A stretch of 10,182 nucleotides of DNA from an uncultured Bacilli bacterium (lineage in GTDB: Bacteria > Bacillota_I > Bacilli_A > RF39 > UBA660): positions 1 to 10,182 of the forward strand of contig CANQFO010000037.1 of NCBI GenBank assembly GCA_947599755.1, given 5' to 3'. Of the stretch, positions 4,209 through 10,182 are shown piece after piece; position 1 is the stretch's first letter; each line of letters opens with the position of its first letter. A model generated the notes under the pieces. It did no database searches. It saw only the letters and a program-made list of their open reading frames with translations, and was not told where the DNA came from. The translations under genes and the position numbers were made by a program.

Positions 4209-6803
4209 ATGAATAAAGGACTAACTGAAAAAGAGGTATTAGAAAATAGAAAAAAATATGGTAGCAATGATATAGGAAGTAAAGAAAAAAACAGTTTTTT
4301 TAAATTATTTGTTGAAACACTAGGAGATCCAATTATAAAAATATTATTAATAGCACTTGCTGTAAAAACAATATTCCTATTTCATGATTTTGACTGGTTC
4401 GAAACTATAGGAATAGTAATAGCAATCTTAATTGCATCACTCATCTCATCAATATCAGAATATGGAAGTGAAGAAGCATTTAATCGCTTACAAGAAGAAT
4501 CATCAAGAATAAAATGCAAAGTCCAAAGAAATCAAAAATTAGAAGAAATTCCAATAGAAGAAGTAGTAGTAGGAGATTTAGTACTTTTACAAACAGGAGA
4601 TAAAATTCCAGCAGATGGAATAATTATTTCTGGTAAAATTACAGTGGATGAATCTAGTATAAATGGAGAACCCAAAGAAAAAGAAAAAACTCCAACTCAT
4701 GATAAAAACGTATACAGAGGAACAGTAGTATATACAGAAGAAGCATATATGAGAGTAGAAAAAGTAGGAGAAGAAACATTTTATGGAAAAATGGCTAAAG
4801 AATTAAAAGAAAAACCACCAGAAAGTCCTTTAAAATTAAGACTCAGATCTTTAGCAGAAATGATTAGTAAAATTGGTTATATAGGAGCATTATTAGTAAG
4901 TATATCTTATATATTTTCTCAAGTAGTAATTCAAAATAATTTTGAACCATCAAAAATAATCCAAACCATTCAAAATATACCACTATTATTTCATTATATT
5001 CTAAATGCTCTAACCCTAAGTGTAACAATTATTGTTGTAGCCGTACCAGAAGGACTACCAATGATGATAACTTTAGTATTATCATCAAATATGAAAAGAA
5101 TGTTAAAAAATAATGTTTTAGTAAGAAAATTAGTAGGAATAGAAACAGCAGGGAATTTAAATCTATTATTTACAGATAAAACAGGTACGTTAACAAAAGG
5201 AAAATTAGAAGTAGTAGGTCTTTTAGCAGGAAATGGAAATCTATATCAGACAGAACAAGAAATACAAAAAGATAATCAATATCATGAACAAGTAAAAAAC
5301 GCTTGTATTTATAACAATTCAAGTTATCTTGATCAAAATAATAAAGCAAGAGGTGGAAATATAACCGATCGAGCAATATTAGAATTTATTAAAACTTCAC
5401 ATGAATTGAAATATACAAAGATAAAAACAACCCCTTTTGATAGTAAAATAAAATATTCATCAACAATAGTAGACTTACCAAAAAAAACCAATTATATAAA
5501 AGGAGCTCCAGAAAAATTATTACCTCTTTGTACAACCTATTTATCAAATACAGGAAGAAAAATCCCTTTTACCAATAAAGCATTATTCCAAAAAGAAATA
5601 GAATCAAAAGCAAAAAGAGGAATAAGAGTTATTCTTTTAGCGTTAAACAATGAATATGATTATGAAAAATTAAAAAATTTAACTTTAATTGGAGCATTAT
5701 ATATAAAAGATGAAATAAGAAAAGAAGCAATAGAAGGAATTGAAATGGTAAAAAAAGCAGGAATTCAAACCGTAATGATTACAGGAGATAATAAAGAAAC
5801 CGCTATAAGTATAGCTAAAGAAGTAAAATTATTAGAAAAAGATTCTGATATAATATTAACCAGTAATGAGTTAAGAGAATTATCAGATGAACAAGTAAAA
5901 AAAATCATTCCAAATTTAAAAATTGTAGCAAGAAGTCTTCCACAAGATAAAAGTAGATTAGTAAAATTATCCGAAGATTTAGGATTAGTAGTAGGAATGA
6001 CAGGAGATGGAGTAAATGATGCTCCTGCACTAAAAAAAGCTAATGTTGGTTTTGCAATGGGAAGTGGAACAGAAGTAGCAAAAGAGGCAGGAGATATAGT
6101 GATATTAGATGATAATTTTTTATCCATTGCCAAAGCAATATTATATGGAAGAACAATTTTTAAAAGTATTCGTAAATTCATTATCTTTCAATTGACAATC
6201 AATTTATGTGCAATTAGCTTATCCATTTTAGGTCCTTTTTTAGGAATAGAGTCTCCAGTAACAGTAATTCAAATGTTATGGATAAATATGATTATGGATA
6301 CCTTAGCAGGAATAGCATTTTCCTATGAACCGCCTTTAAACTCTTATATGGAAGAAATTCCATTATCCAAAAAAGAACCAATTATGAATCAGTATATGTA
6401 TGGAGAAGTATTATTTACAGGAATTTATTCTTCTATTTTTTGTTTATTTTTCTTAAAAAGTGAATGGATTAGAAATATGTATCGCTATGACAGTGAAAAC
6501 AAGTATTTTATGACTGGTTTTTTTGCACTATTTATTTTTATGGGAATATTTAACAGTTTAAATGCCAGAACAACAAGGCTAAATTTATTTGCAAATATTA
6601 AAGAAAACAAAATATTTTTAGCAGTAATTTTCTTTATTATTATTGTTCAATTATATTTAATTTATTATGGAGGAGAACTATTTAGAGCATTTGGATTAAC
6701 AATAAAAGAAATAGAAATAACCCTACTATTTTCTTTAACCGTTATCCCAGTTGATTGGATACGAAAATTATCAATCAGAAATAAAAAAGAAATAAAAATA
6801 TAA
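4209..6803 (+). CDS. P-type Ca2+-transporting ATPase, PMCA-like (P2B)
   Basis: An 864-residue, full-length P2-type ATPase that would export Ca2+ across the membrane at the cost of ATP. Visible in order: N-terminal cation-ATPase domain (L-T-E-x-E-V and K-Y-G-S-N), M1-M2 (about 42-82), actuator domain with V-D-E-S-S-I-N-G-E-P (146-155), M3, M4 with P-E-G-L-P (280-284), phosphorylation site D323-K-T-G-T, nucleotide-binding K-G-A-P-E (430-434), hinge motifs T-G-D-N (about 524) and T-G-D-G-V-N-D (about 597-603), then M5-M10. M5 F-Q-L-T-I-N and M6 W-I-N-M-I-M-D-T-L-A match the plasma-membrane type rather than the SERCA type, which predicts one Ca2+ site per cycle. The actuator loop reads N-G-E-P rather than the usual T-G-E-S, but keeps the essential Gly-Glu. 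No calmodulin-binding tail is visible. Its strong AGGAGG sets the start. It is divergent from the radical SAM gene. Confidence 0.9.
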   Translation: MNKGLTEKEVLENRKKYGSNDIGSKEKNSFFKLFVETLGDPIIKILLIALAVKTIFLFHDFDWFETIGIVIAILIASLISSISEYGSEEAFNRLQEESSRIKCKVQRNQKLEEIPIEEVVVGDLVLLQTGDKIPADGIIISGKITVDESSINGEPKEKEKTPTHDKNVYRGTVVYTEEAYMRVEKVGEETFYGKMAKELKEKPPESPLKLRLRSLAEMISKIGYIGALLVSISYIFSQVVIQNNFEPSKIIQTIQNIPLLFHYILNALTLSVTIIVVAVPEGLPMMITLVLSSNMKRMLKNNVLVRKLVGIETAGNLNLLFTDKTGTLTKGKLEVVGLLAGNGNLYQTEQEIQKDNQYHEQVKNACIYNNSSYLDQNNKARGGNITDRAILEFIKTSHELKYTKIKTTPFDSKIKYSSTIVDLPKKTNYIKGAPEKLLPLCTTYLSNTGRKIPFTNKALFQKEIESKAKRGIRVILLALNNEYDYEKLKNLTLIGALYIKDEIRKEAIEGIEMVKKAGIQTVMITGDNKETAISIAKEVKLLEKDSDIILTSNELRELSDEQVKKIIPNLKIVARSLPQDKSRLVKLSEDLGLVVGMTGDGVNDAPALKKANVGFAMGSGTEVAKEAGDIVILDDNFLSIAKAILYGRTIFKSIRKFIIFQLTINLCAISLSILGPFLGIESPVTVIQMLWINMIMDTLAGIAFSYEPPLNSYMEEIPLSKKEPIMNQYMYGEVLFTGIYSSIFCLFFLKSEWIRNMYRYDSENKYFMTGFFALFIFMGIFNSLNARTTRLNLFANIKENKIFLAVIFFIIIVQLYLIYYGGELFRAFGLTIKEIEITLLFSLTVIPVDWIRKLSIRNKKEIKI

Positions 6804-6834
6804 GGAAAAAAATAAATTAAGTAACCCAAAGAAT

Positions 6835-6907
6835 AGAAAAAAAGAAGAAAAAGCTAAAAAAAAGAAGAAAAAAGGAGAAAAAAATATCAAAAAGAAAAAA
6901 ACCTAAA
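6835..6907 (+). repeat. Purine tract between ATPase and helicase genes
   Basis: Nearly every base here is A or G. It includes two similar units built on AAAAAAGAAGAAAAA, near 6839 and 6857. No hairpin terminator is visible in 6804-6952, so transcription from the ATPase gene may continue into the helicase gene. A frame crossing it on the minus strand is low-complexity Phe/Ser/Leu and is not a gene. Confidence 0.6.
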
Positions 6908-6952
6908 TTGGAATAACTAGAAAAAATAAAGTAAGATAAAACCGGTGAGGAA

Positions 6953-8488
6953 ATGACAAAAGTATTAGAATATGAACTAGATAAAGAGCAACAAGAAATT
7001 ATCAATGATAAAAGCAAATATTTATTAGTAATTGCTGGAGCAGGAAGTGGAAAAACACTAACTATTATAGGAAAAGTAAAAAAATTAATAGAAGAAGAAA
7101 ATATAAATCCACAAGAAATTATTTGCATAAGTTTTACCAATAGCACAACAAACAGTCTAGAAGAAAAATTAAAAAAAGAAACCAATTTTAAAATACCATG
7201 TTATACTTTCCATAAACTAGCAATGGATATTTTAAAAGAACAAAAGATTAATTATTCAATAGCAGACTGTACTATTTTAGAAGGGATAATTCATGAATTT
7301 TTTGAAGAAAAAGTATTAGAAAACAAAACACTAATGAATTTATTATTAAAATATTATAGTCAAAAACAAACAAAAAAAATTAAAGAAAATTATCTAAAAT
7401 TATTAAAAGAAAAATCACAAGAATTATCAAAATTAGAAAAAACAATTTCTACATTTTTAAAATTATTTAAGTGCAACAACCACAAACTAGAAGAATTTAA
7501 TATATTTTTGAGAAAATGTAAAAAAACAATTCATTACAAAGAATATCAAAAAAATAAAATTTTCTTAATTATGACGTTAAATATCTATTTACAATATGAA
7601 TATTACTTACAACATAATCAGGAATTAGATTTTGATGACCTAATAATAGAAGCAACAAATTTAGTAAAACAAAAAGGAATAAAGAAAAAAATTAAGATGA
7701 TAATCATTGATGAATATCAAGATACCTCCTATATAAGATTTTGTTTAATAAAAGAAATAATCGAAAAAACAGATGCCAATCTTATGGTAGTAGGGGATGA
7801 CTTTCAATCAATTTATCGATTTACAGGATGTGATATATCATTATTTTTAAATTTTAAAAAATATTTTCCAAATGCAATACAAAGAAAAATTCAAACAACT
7901 TATCGAAATAGCCAAGAATTAGTGACAATAGCAGAAAAATTTATTATGAAAAATAAAAGTCAAATAAAAAAACAACTTCACTCAAATAAACACCTAGTCG
8001 ATCCAATTGAAATAATTTATTGCAAAAATATAAAAATTGAAATAAAAAAAATATTAGAAAATATTTCAAAGAAAAATGAAAAATCAGTGATGATATTAGG
8101 AAGAAACAATAAAGATATAAATGAAATATTAGATGAAGAATGGAAACGAAAAGATCAAAATAGATTAGAATATAAAAAAATTCCCAAACTAAAAATAGTT
8201 TTCTTAACAGTACATAAATCAAAAGGCTTAGAAGCAGACGAAGTAATCATAATAAATTTAAAAAATGATAGATTAGGTTTTCCAACAAGAATAAGAGAAG
8301 AAAAAATATTAACATTAGTAACAAAAAATAAAGAAAAAATGGCATATAGTGAAGAAAGAAGATTATTTTATGTAGCACTAACAAGAACAAAGAACAAAAT
8401 CTTTTTGTTATGTCCTAAAAAAAATCCATCAATATTTATAAAAGAAATAGAGAAAATGAAAAATGTAAAGTGTAAAAAATATAAATAA
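6953..8488 (+). CDS. Short UvrD/helicase IV-like SF1A DNA helicase
   Basis: A 511-residue SF1A helicase with all core motifs: Q-motif-like L-D-K-E-Q-Q near 9-14, Walker A A-G-A-G-S-G-K-T (28-35), Ia S-F-T-N-S-T-T-N-S-L, Ib Y-T-F-H-K-L-A-M, Walker B I-D-E-Y-Q-D-T-S with D253/E254, III V-V-G-D-D-F-Q-S-I-Y-R-F-T-G (about 279-292), IV T-Y-R-N-S (about 321-325), V V-H-K-S-K-G-L-E-A-D-E (420-430) and VI Y-V-A-L-T-R-T with R478. It should translocate 3'-5' on single-stranded DNA in the cytoplasm, probably in repair or fork processing. It is about 200 residues shorter than UvrD or PcrA: only about 95 residues lie between motifs IV and V, so the 2B subdomain is absent or minimal, as in helicase IV-like members. 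Upstream in-frame TAA (6932-6934) rules out an earlier start. The ribosome binding site GGTGAGG (6944-6950) lies unusually close to the ATG. Confidence 0.85.
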   Translation: MTKVLEYELDKEQQEIINDKSKYLLVIAGAGSGKTLTIIGKVKKLIEEENINPQEIICISFTNSTTNSLEEKLKKETNFKIPCYTFHKLAMDILKEQKINYSIADCTILEGIIHEFFEEKVLENKTLMNLLLKYYSQKQTKKIKENYLKLLKEKSQELSKLEKTISTFLKLFKCNNHKLEEFNIFLRKCKKTIHYKEYQKNKIFLIMTLNIYLQYEYYLQHNQELDFDDLIIEATNLVKQKGIKKKIKMIIIDEYQDTSYIRFCLIKEIIEKTDANLMVVGDDFQSIYRFTGCDISLFLNFKKYFPNAIQRKIQTTYRNSQELVTIAEKFIMKNKSQIKKQLHSNKHLVDPIEIIYCKNIKIEIKKILENISKKNEKSVMILGRNNKDINEILDEEWKRKDQNRLEYKKIPKLKIVFLTVHKSKGLEADEVIIINLKNDRLGFPTRIREEKILTLVTKNKEKMAYSEERRLFYVALTRTKNKIFLLCPKKNPSIFIKEIEKMKNVKCKKYK

Positions 8489-8689
8489 TGAAATAAACAA
8501 ATGTAAAAAAAAAAATAGAATTAAAAGTATATCAACAAAAATAGACAAGAATAGACAAAATAAAAAATGTAAAAGAATTAAATTATAATGATAAAAACAT
8601 AAAAATAAAATGTAAAGCAAAATGCAATAGGTTCCTAAAAAAAGAGTAATAATACAAAAATCGTACCAAAGAATGTCAATAAATGTAAA
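8461..8689 (+). repeat. Five dispersed copies of AAATGTAAA
   Basis: Exact copies of AAATGTAAA lie at 8461-8469 (inside the end of the helicase gene), 8499-8507, 8565-8573, 8608-8616 and 8681-8689, all in the same orientation. Spacings are irregular (38, 66, 43 and 73 bases). Several share flanks of the form AATAAAxAAATGTAAAA. Degenerate duplication or a protein-binding cluster is possible. Low sequence complexity is the simpler explanation. Confidence 0.4.
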
Positions 8690-8770
8690 AATAAATTGTC
8701 AATAAAAAACATTAGACAAAAGAAATGTGAAGTGTTTGAGTCTGTAAAAAATCTGTGTAAAATAAAAAAT
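8489..8770. other. AT-rich non-coding region between convergent genes
   Basis: These 282 bases contain no credible gene, and open frames across them are low-complexity Phe/Leu/Ile strings without a ribosome binding site. No clear hairpin terminator is seen for either flanking gene. The region is repetitive: several AAATGTAAA copies, a tandem 10-mer ATAGACAA(G/A)A at 8541-8560, and two TGTCAATAAA motifs at 8674 and 8697. On the minus strand those two motifs supply TTGACA hexamers. Confidence 0.6.
8541..8560 (+). repeat. Tandem 10-bp repeat ATAGACAA(G/A)A
   Basis: Two adjacent decamers, ATAGACAAGA and ATAGACAAAA, differ at one base. They lie in the non-coding region downstream of the helicase gene and have no evident function. 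Confidence 0.45.
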
Positions 8771-9382
8771 TTACTCACTATGATACAAATACTCCTCTGG
8801 AATATTCGGATATCCATTGATATAAAAGTTAAATATATCATCAAGCATCTTAATACATATATTCATGGATTTTTCATCAATCTTTTGTGAATTAAAATAA
8901 AAACTTATTTGATTTTTTAATTGAAAATATAATTGTTCATACTCAGATGAATTTATATTTTTAATATCATTTATATTTGATAATAATTCAGAAAGATCTT
9001 GAATCTCAAGATTAATCTTTTCATCAAATAGATCCTCTATTTTTTCAATCATTTCATATAAAGATATTGCTAAAAAATATTTTGAACAATCTACATTAAA
9101 TTGTTTTGAATATTGATGTAAATATTCTTTTAGTTCATCAAGTGAATAATCATCTATTTGATTATCATTTAATTTCTTGCAGCAATCAGAGTCTAAAATA
9201 TATTGTTTCAGTGATATTTTATTTAGCTTAAAGGTTTTTTCAATTTGATAATCATCATCTGATAATTCTACAAGCTCATTTGCTTTTGTAAGGAAATCAA
9301 ATATATTATCGTTAATATCATCATGGATTTTATCTATTTCAACATATGATTCTAATATTTTTAAACTAAAACTGTTATCCAT
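8771..9382 (-). CDS. Hypothetical acidic, helical cytoplasmic protein
   Basis: Not recognised. A 203-residue protein without signal peptide or membrane segment, very rich in Asp, Glu, Asn, Ile and Leu and probably almost entirely helical. There are four Cys (two adjacent in S-D-C-C-K-K, one in V-D-C-S-K, one in N-I-C-I-K) but no metal-binding spacing. Three helical blocks are suggested: about 1-60, 85-150 and 153-190. The tail G-Y-P-N-I-P-E-E-Y-L-Y-H is a less helical end. The start is supported by GAAAGGGAAA (GGG at 9390-9388), five bases before the ATG at 9382. It lies 38 bases downstream of the membrane-anchored protein gene on the same strand, so the two are probably co-transcribed and may work together. 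With its acidity it could bind a basic partner such as that neighbour's linker; this is speculation. Confidence 0.7.
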   Translation of the reverse strand: MDNSFSLKILESYVEIDKIHDDINDNIFDFLTKANELVELSDDDYQIEKTFKLNKISLKQYILDSDCCKKLNDNQIDDYSLDELKEYLHQYSKQFNVDCSKYFLAISLYEMIEKIEDLFDEKINLEIQDLSELLSNINDIKNINSSEYEQLYFQLKNQISFYFNSQKIDEKSMNICIKMLDDIFNFYINGYPNIPEEYLYHSE

Positions 9383-9420
9383 AGTTTCCCTTTCTAATTT
9401 CTAACATCAAATAATGCTAA

Positions 9421-10182
9421 TTATTTTCTTATGATTATATAAACAGCCATAAACAATGCTCCTAATGCAAAACTAACAATTAAACTTAACAAAATAGTAT
9501 TGGCAAAGCCTTTAGTACCACTAGAACTATTACTTTTTGATGATGAAATAGTAAATGTTTTAACTTTTGGACTAGATATCTTCATTTGCTGTGCCTGTCT
9601 TTTTTGCTGCTTTATTAGCTGATTTTTTTGTTTGATTTGACTTCCAATTTGTACCTCTGTTGTGCTTCTTTTAGCAAATGGTTGTTTTTTTTGACTAGAT
9701 TGACTTATTGCCTCGTTTCTAAAATTAGGAGTTCCTTTTTTTTTAGTTATAATTCCCTTTTTTGCTTTTTCTACTTTTGAAATCATTGAAGAAACTAATC
9801 TATTTTGATTATTCTCAGCATTTTGTAAAACTGCTAAATTACCATCTGGGTTTTTCAAATGCTCTTTTGTCTCTCTACTATAGTGATCTGCTTTAATATA
9901 TATTGAGGCATTCGGTATGACAGAAATATTTAATTCTGTAGGGGGAATAACTCCATTATAAACATTTCCTTGATGTTCGGTATATTGATGTGCCCCATCT
10001 TTTAATACATAATTTATTGTACTAAACAAATCCATATTTTGTGGAACTGCTTCCTGTATGTTGTCTTTTCCAAGTGCTTTTTTGGAAATTAAAGCAACAT
10101 TTAATTTTGGAGACATAAATTTGGCATATTGTTTTTGATAAAAATCTACTACTTTTTTTGTATCAGTATCATCTAATTCAGC
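9421..10182 (-). CDS. Hypothetical C-tail-anchored membrane protein (partial, start outside window)
   Basis: Not recognised. The frame is open to the window edge: 22 more codons (beginning A-E-L-D-D-T-D-T) lie upstream of the internal Met at 10116, giving at least 253 residues, so that Met is unlikely to be the true start. Visible residues about 1-125 look like a mixed alpha/beta domain (stretches such as F-S-T-I-N-Y-V-L and N-I-S-V-I-P-N-A-S-I-Y-I-K). Residues about 130-220 form a Lys/Gln/Ser/Thr-rich, strongly basic and probably disordered linker containing K-Q-K-N-Q-L-I-K-Q-Q-K-R-Q-A-Q-Q and S-S-S-K-S-N-S-S-S. One transmembrane helix (about 228-249) ends in I-I-I-R-K. If no signal peptide lies in the unseen part, the bulk faces the cytoplasm as a tail-anchored protein. 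It is the first visible gene of a two-gene minus-strand operon with the acidic protein downstream. Confidence 0.7.
   Translation of the reverse strand, partial: AELDDTDTKKVVDFYQKQYAKFMSPKLNVALISKKALGKDNIQEAVPQNMDLFSTINYVLKDGAHQYTEHQGNVYNGVIPPTELNISVIPNASIYIKADHYSRETKEHLKNPDGNLAVLQNAENNQNRLVSSMISKVEKAKKGIITKKKGTPNFRNEAISQSSQKKQPFAKRSTTEVQIGSQIKQKNQLIKQQKRQAQQMKISSPKVKTFTISSSKSNSSSGTKGFANTILLSLIVSFALGALFMAVYIIIRK

Noticed and set aside
5765..6181. 138-codon minus-strand frame opposite the ATPase gene
   Set aside because: It is the complement of the ATPase P-domain and hinge motifs, which explain the sequence fully.
6817..7185. 122-codon minus-strand frame over the purine tract and helicase start
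   Set aside because: Phe/Ser strings arise from the complement of the purine tract, and the rest is opposite the helicase Walker A region.
8429..8620. 63-codon hydrophobic minus-strand frame that might be a small membrane protein
   Set aside because: Low-complexity Phe/Leu/Ile, apparently beginning at TTG without a ribosome binding site, and produced by A-rich DNA on the other strand.
8635..8890. Two overlapping frames of 64-69 codons on opposite strands
   Set aside because: Both lack ribosome binding sites and run into or opposite the end of the acidic hypothetical gene.

Overview
The window is very AT-rich (roughly a quarter G+C by eye). Its gene repertoire (LysM wall hydrolase, PMCA-like Ca2+ pump, PflA-like radical SAM enzyme, short UvrD-like helicase, strong AGGAGG ribosome binding sites) fits a low-GC Bacillota, plausibly a gut or host-associated member of the Bacilli/Erysipelotrichia/RF39 type. 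The lineage is an inference. Trp is encoded by TGG, no ORF contains internal TGA, and one gene ends in TGA, so the standard bacterial code applies. No tRNA, rRNA, CRISPR array, transposase or integrase was seen.

Left edge (1-1200): the last 36 residues of an AAA+/DUF4143-type ATPase, then a complete gene (300-1181) for a DUF6602-like protein with a PD-(D/E)XK nuclease-like motif set. This accessory segment ends abruptly at about 1200. At 1204 a cell-wall amidase begins in mid-domain: its zinc-binding N-terminal half is missing, while its C-terminal half and four LysM repeats remain. It looks like a gene fragment cut at a recombination or insertion junction.

Middle (2155-8488), probably chromosomal backbone. 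The amidase fragment ends in a hairpin terminator. An intergenic region between convergent genes carries two 15-bp palindromes of unknown function. On the minus strand follow a secreted, C-terminally anchored CPHC thioredoxin-like protein and, upstream of it, a PflX/COG1313-type radical SAM protein. Divergent from these, on the plus strand, are a full-length P-type Ca2+ ATPase of PMCA-like type and a compact UvrD/helicase IV-like SF1 helicase, separated by a purine tract.

Right edge (8489-10182): an AT-rich non-coding stretch with five copies of AAATGTAAA, then two unrecognised minus-strand genes in an apparent operon. These are an acidic, soluble, probably helical protein and, upstream of it, a protein with a Lys/Gln/Ser-rich linker and a single C-terminal membrane anchor, whose start lies outside the window. 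Together with the left flank this pair is the most likely accessory and undescribed content. The middle genes are familiar families with housekeeping-type roles.
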